Assembly (NCBI RefSeq): GCF_000003605.2
Contig: NW_003112492.1
Location: 137,127-201,126, forward strand
Length of the DNA stretch: 64,000 nucleotides
Direction: 5' to 3'
Source of the DNA: Saccoglossus kowalevskii
Taxonomy: Eukaryota; Hemichordata; Enteropneusta; Harrimaniidae
Made by a program: the position numbers and the translations under genes. The notes below the pieces were generated by a model. The model ran no database searches. It saw nothing but the letters and a program-made list of their open reading frames with translations, and was not told the DNA's origin. Positions 1-13,300 of this stretch are shown in pieces (position 1 is the stretch's first letter; every line of letters starts with the position of its first letter).

Positions 1-3000
1 TCCCCCCAGTGCAATCTATCGAGACGTTCCTTGAATCCTCGAATCCTTAATACAATGCTTTCACTGTAAATACAACTTTAATAATCTGTAAAAAAAATAG
101 TTACTGTCACAGTAGTTGAGGTTGAAGATTATTTATTATTTAGTTATTTTGAAAAAGAGTGTCTTTGCTTTGCAGTTTCGTAATAATAAAGGAATAATAA
201 AGAAAACCGTGTATCTGAGAGGGTAAAGAAAGAATGCCCTCATGGGAATGAGCACGCACGCACGCTTGTTGGCATTTTGCATATTTGATACAAAACTATT
301 GCCAGAGTTGTCTAGCGTTAGTACGCATGATATCAATAACCATGTCCGCTTCTCTCTTTGATGAGGTCTTCAACCTCTCTCTCACGAAATGAATCAGTTG
401 GTCTAAAAGCGCAGATGATTGCTTACCAATGTTTCTGCCTACCGCAAACATTATGGTTCTTTTAAAACAACAACCTTTTGCAATGTTTGTATAGACATTG
501 TGAGAAACTCTAGAGAAAGAGAAACAAACAGTTGTGATTTAACACCATTGGTTGGTAATGGAAGTTTACCTTATTGCCTGTATACATGTGACAACTGTGA
601 AAACTTTGGAGAGATGTGTTTGTGAAACATTGCCAGAAGGAATGAAGGATGTGGACTGAAAACAAAACACCTGGCATTTTGTACTCGTATGCATTACATT
701 GTTTTTTTAAAAAGCGTTTTGATACAACTCTAATCGCAAATTTATATATATATATAAAAAGAAGATATACTGCATTCCGCTACTTGGCATAGAGGAAGGG
801 GCTTACAATCTGTTACATATGTACGTCAAAATAATTTGATATTGACGTCATTTCCTTATCTTCCCTGGTCATGATGTAACACTGTTGGGCATCGCTCATG
901 GCACAATCCAATTATGTATACAAGCTTTAATTCATCAAACTAGACAACTAAATTGGACTATCAGGGAGTCTGTTCCATTGGAAAATGACCCAGGTTGTGG
1001 TTATGTTATCATTTCTATTAAACATTCTACCATGGTAATCCTCAACTAGATTAAGTTCGGATTTTTATTCAGTTTGAGCCATATATATAGTTTGCATTTT
1101 TCTGAATAGTGCATAAATATTAATATTATTATTTGTTAGAGTGTCATTGGCACATCCCTCGAAGTGCATTCATTAAACCAACCCTCGGCCATATAGACTG
1201 ATGGTTACGCTCTGTTGGTCCCTCACTATCAGATATAAAGGTATCTGCAACTATCTGGTAAAACACGTCCTGTCATTTACTGACTAGACCGGATGCACAG
1301 TAAAAATGACCGACGCCGGTCATCTGCAAATTGCCCGGTCTGTTATATTGCTTTCTACTCTGTTCTGCCATCCACTAAGTATATTTTAGTTGATAATTCC
1401 AATGGTTTTAGCCTCTGGATTTGAAATTATTGTATAAACAATGGATGTATTCCGTTTGACTAAACACGGTATAGCTGTTGAGTGTGCAATGTTTGTTCCC
1501 AACACACTAACACATCTCCCTGAGTTACTACATTGGTGTTTTTTTCAGCTTTTAAAAAAGTGCCTCATAATTTTAAAGACAACTAGTTTGCAAATTGGTG
1601 ACAAGGACAAATGTGATCTAATCAGGCTTGACTTATAGTGATGGATAGGCTGTAGCACTTATACAATTGCTAGAGCAATATATCTCTACTCACGACCATA
1701 TTATCTTCTAGACAGTTCAGGCACCTGCTCTTCCAAAGCTAAACTGGCCCCGTCTCTTGAGCATATCACAATCCTGACTAAATTTGCTCTTTCCACATTC
1801 GTTCTAAAAACGACAGTTGGTTATTTTAATCTGATCAGTTTCCCACACTAAGGCAGTGCATATTTTATAACTTGATCCCTAAACACAATTTGTTAACGTT
1901 TACATCGCAGTGCCTGAAACAACGATAGGTAGCCTGCAGAAAAAAACACACACACTTCATCTTACCAACATCCAAAAGGCGTGTCCAGATATTTTGCGAC
2001 GGAGTAATGTAAACAATAGTCACAGATTCATTCACACTTGGTGACGGTTTTTGCGTTTTTGCTATTAATATCAATCGCCATGAATATATTGATGATTATT
2101 AATATACAAAGTAGGCATATTTAAAACATTGTCTTCTAGCTTGCCACTTCAAAATGTATCTATTTTATCTTTGAAGTGAATACTAGGGCTTTTATCAGGT
2201 TTGAAGGACCAAAGTCATCGTAGTGTGATCTCACATAGTTTACCAGTAGGCTACAAGTGGTTAGATGCTCTTCCAATCAATGACGGATGCATACATAACA
2301 TGCGCTTTCGAACTAACTGTATTCACTAGAATCTAAGCAACTGTATTCATCGAAGCATTGTTCAATTCATGTTTATAAAAAACAATACTACACCAAGTCG
2401 TTAATCCCATGTCTGAACACCAAACATGGCCATTCGTATTCTAATTTGTTTTGGGGGGAAATGGACAACATATTAATGTTGTACGTGACACATAGTGATC
2501 AATGTTCTCAAGTAATTTGAAGGAGGAGTGTGTCTTAGAATTTCATCTGGTTCGATTGACTACTAAATCTGATACAGATTGTGTGTGTACATGACAATTC
2601 CTTGCATTGTAACGGTATCTTTACTACATGTCCCGTCGTTGGTGGTATGTTGAGATAACTCGAAAAACTTAAATACTTCCTTTATTCAATGTAGTGGTAA
2701 ATATGCTTATAACAATTTGTAAACATTGTAACGCTATGCATTCGTAATGAAACCTCTCCAGTCAATATTAATGTATATTGCATGGGAGTTTAATTATAAC
2801 TTTTAATTTGTTTGACAAGTACTAATCTATTATTGCAAAAGCCCATATAAATTTCTTTCAATTACTAATATTTTAGTTGTTATTATAAATATTGATAAGG
2901 AATCGTCATATACAGTAGTGGTTACCATATTTCACCCGCTGTTGCAATAAATTCAATGATCTACTCATTTCACGATGCAACTGTTTCTCTTATATTGATT

Positions 3001-5025
3001 GAAATGGGCGTCGCTGCAACTGATATTTCGGGATTTAGTACTTGTTTGTGTTGCACTGCACATTAAAACAGTTCTTTTCATTGCCATTTTTCCATTCAAA
3101 TTGATTTACGGAAGCCAAATATCAATTGTTGTTTCCAATGATTCGTTTATAAACAGATCCACAATTATGAGGCAATTGATGAAACCTAATTCTAATATCC
3201 AAAGTAACCTAAAACTGATTCATAAAAAAATCGGTATGCAGAAATCTATCTTGAGTTATCAATGACACCGCAGGTCATGGCTCCTCGTCTAATTTACAGT
3301 TTGTTTGTACGTTGAGCACAAGGGTATGTCAAAGATTGAGATAAAAGATCAAGTCATGCCAACTATGTCTTGAATATCTCATCACTAACAGTTGCTATTA
3401 ATGTTTACATTCATTTTGTTTCACCTGTCCGAAGCTATCCATCTATAATTCGAAAAAAAAAGCGTTTGGCGTTCATGATCATCTAACTCGTTACAAAATT
3501 GAATAGTTGCGTTTTACGAAGATTTGCGTTTCCATAGGAACTATAAGCGTGCAATATACGCATGTTAACACCTATTTCATCAAAAAGTATGATATTTACA
3601 TAATAAATATCTGGGCATGTGAATCAAATACGTTGGTTGACACTATGCTAGTCGACGTATTTAAAAAAATAATATTTTACATGGTGTTCAAACATGTTTG
3701 TTTCTTGCTAATTAAGCATGTCGTTCTTGGCGTTCAAAAATAAAACAGTGATGTACCCAACGTGGAGGTTTGTAACAGATATTAGATCATTATTCTGTAA
3801 TTGAATCCTGTTATGCTACACTGTCTTAAAATAAAGAAGATATAGATTTTCTTATGATAGTGTTGTTCTTTTTCAGCTCGTTTCTGCATTTCTGTTTAAG
3901 TTTGGTACGGTGTTTATGAGCAGTGCGTGTGTATTAAGCTAACGACGATGTTGCGCTTATAGAAGTTATTGAACTCGTTTTATCCAGTGCTTTCTGGGGG
4001 TTGATCCCAGCGGAGCCTACCCGGGAGGGTATATCCTATATATGCATTAACCATGTTTTGTCATGATTGCGTAGTACAACACTAAAGGTTGTGAGCATCA
4101 CATGGTCATATCTAGAACGTGGTACATTTCAATTACCTAGCTAAAGGTCACTGTTTATTCATGAATATCTGACGTGTTATGTAATCGAATTATTTGTATG
4201 TTTCTAATTAAGATAAATAAAGGCAAATCTACGGTCAAGTCACTTTTATTTCGATTGTGATACAACTGCATGTGGTAAGCTGTTGGTGTCACGTCGAGGT
4301 TCGGGGTCAAGGCCAAGGCGCGTTTCGGGTCATTATGTTTTAAACATATGTAGGTTGATATTAACTCGTTTCAGATGAGTAATTATCAAACTTACAGTTC
4401 TTGAGCTCATTTGGTTCTTTTTCCATACATAGCTTTGTTGTTTATAGCGTTCATTAGTCCAAGAATAAAAGTTAATAACCAGTTCTGACGGTATTCACAC
4501 CAACGTGCTATACGCAATTAAAGTTTTTACCGCCTCGGGGATCTCTATTTTGTAGATGTCAATCAGAAAGGTCACTGAGCGGGTCAAACCCCAATATTTT
4601 GACAAGTTGCGGTTGATTTAAAGAATTTGCTAATTAACCTGTTAAGTACACAGTAGACTACTTTGTTTATGACGAAGAAGTCGCAGAGATTTTTATAAAA
4701 CGACTTTTTATGAAATTGCTAATATTATACATATATATGTTAGAATTAAATAATGATAACTAGAGACTTATCATCATCATCGAATTATGTCATTCGTTTG
4801 GTCGCTTAGTTGTAATGCTATCCCGCTTCAGGGCACTGAAAGTAAATTTGGCAAGGGAGTTTATACGGCATTTTTGTGTTGACTTTCGAGAAATATACCA
4901 TGATTTTCAAGTATAATGTGTACTTGATATACCACGATTGTTAAGTTATATAGCATTTCTATAGCAATTATATTCTCATTTCAAAGTTTAAATGAGTGCC
5001 GTTCTTGAATGATCACTACCATTGC

Positions 5026-5052
5026 AAAAAAAAAAAAAAAAAAAAAAAAAAA
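5026..5052 (+). repeat. Poly-A run
   Basis: An uninterrupted run of 27 A. It may be the decayed tail of a retroposed sequence or simple slippage. No recognisable element precedes it. Confidence 0.8.
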
Positions 5053-5324
5053 CGATTCTCCCATCGGTATACCATACAACATTAACATGTAAAACTCCCC
5101 CTCAAACAGATGGTATAGGCAAACTACAAAGATTATTCAACAACAAGATTGAAACATGTAAACTAAACACACTATTACACCGCATGAATACACACGTGAA
5201 CTCTGACTTTATAAAGAAAAAAAAGTTGACATTTTATTTTACCAACCGCGTGACACGTGATTGTGTACGTCAGACGACGCATTTATGGATTGTTTCTAAA
5301 TGGCTCCCCAACTCTAACGCATAG

Positions 5325-5503
5325 CAGTCAGCCAATCAATGACCAGATTGTTTGTTGACTTTTTTTTGTCGACGTATCAAATCCAGCCTTGTATACATGT
5401 TTCGATTCAGCTGCAGTCAGCCAATCAATGACCAGATTGTTTGTTGACTGTTTATGTCGACGAATCAAATCCAGCCTTGTATATATATGTTTCGACTCGG
5501 CTG
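5325..5503 (+). repeat. Two-unit tandem duplication, 89-bp period
   Basis: Both units begin CAGTCAGCCAATCAATGACC (5325 and 5414) and end in a TTCGAYTCRGCTG-like stretch. The copies differ at only a few positions, so the duplication is fairly recent. The minus strand stays open across both units, but the predicted peptide resembles no family I recognise. Confidence 0.9.
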
Positions 5504-7267
5504 CCATTACGTGACTATTGTCCATTCTTAAGTGCAGCCAGTCGACATACCACTATTTTAGAATTAATCAAATCTTTACTGATTTAGGTACTTGTGATTC
5601 AAGGGCCCATAAGCTGGTTTATCTTGGCATGACTGACGTTTGACCCGTATTAGTCCTATTTTGAAATAACTCAATGCAAACGAATGAATAGACTGAACCT
5701 TTCTGTTTGTTTAGATTCGTCAGCAATGTTCACTGATACACGTGGTTTAGATATTTGAAAATTAAATAAACAGCGGGAGGGCTTGGGTCGAGTATTCGAG
5801 AGAAGCCGAACTACTATGCCAGTCGTCTCAAGAAACAAACTACGAAGAGACAAGAGAATATTATATGTTTTTTTTTGGAATTTTAAAAGTATAGGTATAA
5901 CATAAATGTGAATCACAGTGAAAAATATAGAGAAACTAAATTACTGCGTTTGAAAATGTACTGCGTGAACCGTTATTAAAGGTATGACCGTTAGGGCTGA
6001 TCAAATATACCTCAATTGGCTTTGTCCATTGTAACATGCATGTTGTAAACAAGCTATTTGGATTGTCAGATTCTTTCTAAAAAACGTTTGCCAACTTTAC
6101 CAACTCATGGACCAGCGTATTTTATTCTTATGTATTATTTCAGTCCTATCACATTAGAAACTATTGATGATCCAGTTTCGCAGTATACCGGAATATACCA
6201 ATGCCCTTCAATTGTCATAATCAAGGCAATTTGACGGAAGCGTATGTCTGATACTCTCATTCAACATTCCTGGTGAAATGCTCTAAGTGCAAACGTACTT
6301 TTGACAAGAAATAGGGTGACTGCATATTAAATCTAGGGGACGAATGCCAATTGAGGTCATCTGTTGACCTTAATGCTAATGTTAACCATCATTCACAACT
6401 AGTAAGCCCTAATCGAATAACACACACAGATGGAAATTTCATTTGCACCACTTTGAGAGCATTCACTCAACAACAACAACGAAACGTCAAACGAATTGAT
6501 GATGTTTCCAACACGTTTTGGCAGGTTTACATATGAAAGTTCTTTAGCTAGGTTTCACATGTCTGCAAAAATGTGATAACATTGATTCCGATGCTCACTA
6601 TTTCTGTAATTAAGATTTTTGGTGAGATAAGCATCACAGGAAGCGATTTCGATTGCCGGAACATGTGTTCTTACAAGTAAAACATGGCTGATAAGGGTGT
6701 ATTCCAAACAAATAAGCAGGGGGAGATTTGCATCATACAGTACTCGCATTCACAATGATTGTATTCGATGTGAGAAATTACAGCGCTGAAAAAGTAACGC
6801 TGGGTGTGAAGTGGCTTGGTTGTGATACGGTCAAAGGTTGCTCGTAACTTCTTTTATGATAAACTGTGACAGAATAAACTATGAATGATAGTAGTGAAAT
6901 GTGTAAGCATAGTATGCATATAACTCAAATCACGCGTTATTCGAGCGCCAATGACGGGCCGCCAAAGATAATGCACAAGCCATCCATTTTCCATTGTGGA
7001 AGTACGTGTGCTTATTTGTTGTATCTATGGTAACAATAAATAGATAATTTTAATCCAGTAAATCAAATTTTTGTGCGATTGAGCATATCTGAAGTTGTCC
7101 CATCCGCTATTTTTAAGCCCCTTTACGCCAGCGTAACGTGTTTTTCTCCTACGCCGACGTAATTGGATACACAAAACAGATATGAACTTGATAATAAGCC
7201 TATCATAATTGTGCTTGACGTATAATGTAAAGTGTATTTGTCTCACCTGTTGTCTTTTATTTTATAG

Positions 7268-7393
7268 GAGAAATGTCTGTACGAAGCAACAAGTTGTCAA
7301 CAGACCGACATTAAGAGTTGGATCGTATTGTCAACCAGTATATAAACCTTACATGACGAGGTGTGACGGGTATAAACTTTGTAGTAGATACAG
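7268..7393 (+). CDS. EGFL7: EGFL7-like exon: first half of EMI domain
   Basis: The acceptor is a T-rich tract ending TTTTATAG and the donor is AG/GTGAGT. The exon enters in phase 2 and leaves in phase 2. It encodes the N-terminal EMI part: a cysteine in RNVC, then [20 protein letters not shown], the hallmark Cys-Asp-Gly-x-x-x-Cys segment of EGFL7-type EMI domains. Confidence 0.9.
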
Positions 7394-10300
7394 GTGAGTG
7401 AACATTGATATTTATTATACATAAAATTACATTTGACAATACTGTGTTCATACACTTTAGATTCGTAATATCACTAGTGTCGAATGAGACGTTATGTAAA
7501 ATATACATTTATGATAAAAACGTGTAAATATCTAAAAACAATAATTATTGGTCGGCCAACAATTTCAAGTTACATGTGCGTTGTTCGCCAATATATTTAG
7601 CAAGATCTTCTTAATTTTGTTTTTGTTTATTTGGTACCACAATATGGTAAATTTTGGATCAGTATTACATTGTTCTGCAACAACGCGAAATGAAAGGATT
7701 GTGGTTTCCCAATAAAAACTCCTTTAATGGTCTGTTTATAATAATTTGAATAATAAATATTTGTGGAAGGGTACAGGTATGCTCCTTTCACGCTACGGCG
7801 GACGTGAAACCATTGGACCTTATTTTATTATAGAAATACAGTATTCAGTTTGGAAGGAAAGTTGTTTTTGCTTTGATCTCTACGACATATCAAACACCAC
7901 TACAGCTAAAACCTTTAAAAAGTTCAATAAATAACGGAAACGTGGCAGGCACGTGCTCGGCAATTATCATATCTCCCTCATAGAAGGGGTTCTCGTTCTA
8001 GATTACAATTAAATTACACTGTCACTGTACTCTATAAGACCAGTGTAGAATACACTCGTACGTGTCAGTCACGTCCAATTCAATGACACGAATTAAGATA
8101 ACGGGAATTGATACTAGACGTTTTTTTTATCGTGCATATTAGAAAAGTTCGGGCAGAGTACAGCAGCATGGTGAGTGGCCTAATCAGATTAAAGCACGAA
8201 GGGTGGTAAAACATACAACGAGATAGACAGGGAATATTGTAGGAATGTTCTGTGGGATCAACGCTAATTATGGCATGAAGTGTTTTCCTGTCGTGGCTTT
8301 TGATACCGCGACATAAGAAGTGTAATGCAGTAACCATAAACAGTGTTTGACATGTCTTCTCTACCCCCTAGGACAGCAACTCCTGTCTTCTCTACAGGTA
8401 GCGATCCACAAGAAGGACAAACAACTCGGCAACCACCTTCTTTCACATATTTCCGATTAGTTGACCCGCTTTGAGTTTTAAAGATGACACTAACTAAAAA
8501 AAGTGAGGCACTTGCACTTAAAAATTTATCATACTTCCTGAGCGATTTTTTTCACTAAATAAACGACAAAGAAAGATCTACCGGAACTCGAGTCAATAGA
8601 CTCAGAACAATGTCTATGTGATTCGACCCTACCCCGGCCAGATATTTTGAAGTCACCGAGACGGTGAATAACCTGACAACATTTCACGAAAGTCCTGTGT
8701 CAAAAGTGAGTTCGTCATTAACAGCTGATTTGACTTGCCCCACGGCAGTGTTCAGACAACTTGGTTGGAGCAGAGAGTACGTTCATCTCGTACAGTTAAA
8801 AGAATTTACAATGAGCTTTCAACTAGTGCACCTCTTTATTTGCCCTGTGCGCTTCCTGCATCTGACCTCTCTGCCAGTGGGCATTCCAGAAAGTAACACG
8901 TTTTGTGTGATTATTTGTGTTTTTAGCTTGAACCCTTTCAAAGTTCTTAGCTAGCCATCTGGGACATCCGAAATATCGATGCCACTGAAATTGTGAGAAA
9001 GGGAAATAAACTAGTCTTTTTCCGCCTGCCTATTTGAATATACAAACTCGCTGCTCTTGTACACTCCCAGAGTCGTTGTACTGTAAGATATTTTCTGATT
9101 GGTCGGGGTTTGGCCTATCCCGTGTTCTCACCGCTGCTCTTCAACCAATTAGAACATATCTTGCATAATACAGTGCTCACTATCCAAGCAACCCAGAGCG
9201 TGTCGCTGAGTATGATTAAAGCTTCTTTGGTTCACTTCAGCGTTTGTAAAATATGTTGACTTCACTCTCGTCATCTGTCCAGATGGCACCCACGGACACA
9301 GAATGTTGTAAACGGAGTTTTTCTTATTAGGAGCAAGTCTTCAGGTCATGCGATAATATTTTGATAATCGTGACATAAATTAATATAATTAATCAGAGTG
9401 CTAGTAATCAGGATTTCTTTTCTGTTTTCTGTACGTGCCATCTGCCGCCGTGTATTGAAGTACGGTAAACCGTTGATGGCGCTGTTGTAGTTGTAGATTT
9501 GAAGTTTTCAAAATCAACTAGGTGAGGCATTCACACACCAAACTATGCTGCATCGCCACTGCAGAGAGTTTACTGAATACTTGCAAGAAAGTACGGTCTG
9601 ATTTGACAAACGAAATAAACTGTAGGGAGTTGCCATATGTACATATTTATTTTGGCTCAACAAATAGTTCACATTGGCTTTATTGTCAACTATCCCAGAC
9701 ATATTAGTGGCCTTTCATGACACTCGTTACTCATTTATTGTCTGCGAACGAGGTTGCAGATTGTAGTCGACGTGTGAAAAAAAAAATGTTGGGGCCAAAG
9801 TTCAACACGGTGTATGAGATGTTTGAAAATTCATTGCCAGACGTCATTGGACGCATGTTTCCCGACTGGCTTCGTTGTAAATAATTCATGATTGACCTTT
9901 GGTCCTTGAATTAATAGCAAGTAGTGGATTCTCGAAGAGCTTGGTTGTACTTTCAAATACTACTAATTGTTGCAACTGTTACTCGGTGATTTCGTACATT
10001 AAGGCAATACATTGTACAGTACACTACAACAGAAACCATTTTGTGCAGTGTTTTTTCATGGAGTTATGGATGCCTAAATTTGCCCAAAACTGCAATTTTG
10101 CTAATTGACTGACCGTTAATTTATTACTATTTAGTATTTTACATTTTGTTTTCATTTCTAACTCTCACTTCTCATTAGTACACAGATAAATATGAATTAT
10201 TGTTCCTTATTACATTGCAGTAAATAAATATTTTAACTTTTTGAATTGCAAAATATCAGGATTATATTCACGTCTGCGAAGTGACACTATATAGAGATTT

Positions 10301-13300
10301 CCGGCGCATGGGGAATATTGACTTCTAATCAAATGTCAAAATATTAATACTTGGGTCCAGCCAAGGCTCTCTTTGTAGACGACATTTTTTCCTCATATTA
10401 CGTTTGCATATCATTCGATATAAATTCTTCTCCATGCGAAAGTGTTGTAAATTGGAAACAAACAAAAAGTCCATTCATCTTGTGCTTATCTGTTTCCGTG
10501 GCAGTTGTTCGCCATTTATCTTATGGGGTCTGTTCGCATTAATAAACTGTGGCCTCTCCACCTGTTGTACGGGTGTATCGTTCGTGGATTGACACATCAA
10601 CTCAGAAGTTGTTGTTATTATCTCAAGAACTTTAGAATGACATGCCGCTGCCCAAGTTCGTTTTTACGCGCAAGGCGTTCTGAGTACTGTGCCAACGTCA
10701 CGGCCAGAGACGGAGTTCACGCGATCAAAATAATGAACACTGCCTGAATTTCACAATTTACCATTGGACTGATTGATGACAACCCCACAGCGTCCGAAAT
10801 AACGTTCCGAAATGAATTCAAATAGGGGATTTTCCGTACAATTGCGAGATTTCGCGAGATGTATGATAAGCGTGCGTCGAACGTCTGCCGCAAAAATCGA
10901 ACGATTTGATTTTGAACTAGAATTTCTTTATTTCGTAACTCGCATTGACCGGCCGATCTTCGACAGAGGAATATTGCTTCCGAATACCCTTACTTAATCG
11001 AAATTGCCTATCATCAAATGTGGACAGCACATTATTAAGCATGGAAATATTCCCCAAAATACTTCGAGTTTGTCGAATCCCACGCGATGTTTGACGCCAC
11101 TACGACGCTATGACCTTTGTTTGTCCTGTTTTTACGTTCGATTTCACGCATAATGCGTGATTCTCGCAGTGAACGGAAAATGGTCTATTGTTTCTCATTT
11201 TCTGATTCCATATTAATGACAGTGTAACGAAAAGGTAAGGGAATGGAATAAGAGTTCCTGGTGTATTTTAGCCTGAGAACCATGCTCGCAAGACTGCACG
11301 TTCTATTTTGTTTTCAAATACCAAAATGGAGGACGTTTTGACACAAACGGCATGCTGTCCACGTTCACATATTAACCTACTAGTATCCCGTAAACTCTAA
11401 ACATATCACTAGCAACTAACAGCAATCTGTTACATCGTTACTTGTTGTGGTGACGTGTTAATGATCTCCTGTGACATCATTGGTTAGTGCAATTTAGGTT
11501 GACACGCGTATTCGCGGTAATACGAAGAGGCAATTTGCTGGTTTTAGTATCACGTGACATCTCTGTCCACCATGTTGTTCATACCCGGTAATCGGGTCGA
11601 GTGGGACTCACACCTTTCTATTATCCTCCTTTGACTATATTGACCTGTATTTTTATTTTTTTTTACAAATGTAGAACAATTTATCAGATATCATATCGGC
11701 AAACGTACGACGTGCAACTATCAACAGAAAGAACATACGAATGCTGCCCAGGTTGGACAACACACAGCGAACGAGCCAGGGGCTGCAGACAACGTGAGTA
11801 TGCCACGTCCACTTTGCCGACTCCGCTAGAGACGCGAAGTCTCCTCACGTATCACCAAAGTTGAACGTACCAAAGGCGACGACTTTCTGTGGGTCGTAGG
11901 GGAAGGATTTATAATAAACGTATCATCTGGCAAAGGTGGCCAGAAACTGACGTTGTTGTTTTAACACACAGCTCTACACATAGATCACCGTCCACCAAAC
12001 GTTATTAATATCCACAAATGCCGCAGAGTTTTGAATAAAAATAAATATCAATTAGACAAGAGACACGCAGGCTCATGACTTATTGTTATCTCATTGAATG
12101 CGATGATTACTGGCCTCTGTGTAAAAGGTGGCGTTTCAGCATGCATTCCAACTGTTGGCAATATTGCGCATGCGCAAATGAAAACTCTCATATGATCGGA
12201 TTTTATTTGACATACTTGCAGCTCACAAGACGATTTATTGTACATTTTTTTTATATTATTGAGCATTATTAGAAGCATAATTATGTAGACAGCGACATTT
12301 CACAAAACACTGTTATAAATACATCTGACTCATATTTTGTTATGCAGCAATATGTTCACAGCCATGCCACAATTACGGAAGATGTACGGCCCCAGAAACG
12401 TGTACTTGCAGGCCAGGATGGACAGGCACTTATTGCGAAACAGGTAAAGTGACAAGAAACGAACGAATATGCAAATTTCTCATTAACATACACACAGACT
12501 AGTATTATAATGTGACAGGTATTTCTGGTACGAACATTTCACTGTTTTCCTTCGGAAAAGTTCTTGAGTCACGTCCACCGTCCTCTCTATGCGCGTCATG
12601 TGATATTCCGTTCATGAACGTCACGGGCCAATTTGAAGTGAAGTGGTGGCCCAGATTAACATGTCTGATGAGTCGAGTTTTTCACATCGAGGCGTTTTTG
12701 AAAACAATTTTAGTGTTATAAAAAATGGTCTCACTGATTATATTACAGTACTAGGACATGCAATAAATCAGGGTGGATTATTCCCTAAAAGCTCGGAGAG
12801 TGTAACATACTAGATACGTTTAATTCTATATTATGTTAATTGATTTAATATTTTTTTCATCCATCTTTTTTATTACAGATATCAACGAGTGTGACACGGG
12901 CACGCACTCGTGCAATCAGATTTGTCTAAACAACAACGGAAGTTACTCCTGCGCATGTCAGCCCGGGTTTATTCTCGAGACAGACAGGCGGAGCTGTAAA
13001 GGTGAGTTGCAATAGCACTGATATGTTGACGTCACCATTTACATTCACATCACTGCGATACACATATTATACGATTTGGTTGGAACCTCGCGAGACCACG
13101 AGGCCATCAGCCAGTCAAGGCAAATATGTAATAGTATTATTCTACAGTTTATACCTAGTTTTAGTTACGTTTATCGAAACCCGAAAAATGAAGATCTGTG
13201 ACTGGCTAAAAAAAACATTTCTGTGTCGCCCTCCATTCCGCGGTGCGTATCTATCAAAGGGGCGATTGTGAATGCACAGTCACTCCGATCCCATGTGCAT

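Larger units (their letters stand above)
1..7267. other. Non-coding sequence upstream of the EGFL7-like gene
   Basis: No reading frame in this stretch looks like a conserved protein, and no tRNA or rRNA was recognised. It holds a 27-base poly-A run (5026-5052) and an 89-bp tandem duplication (listed separately). The missing 5' exon or exons of the EGFL7-like gene, which should encode a signal peptide and end in phase 2, must lie here or before the window. No candidate is convincing. Confidence 0.6.

Noticed and set aside
2999-3265. An 88-codon hydrophobic ORF as signal-peptide exon of the EGFL7-like gene
   Set aside because: It lacks an ATG start in that frame and has no suitable phase 2 donor.
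10351-10747. Three overlapping ORFs in the large EGFL7 intron
   Set aside because: They are in competing frames, carry no known motif and have no splice context.
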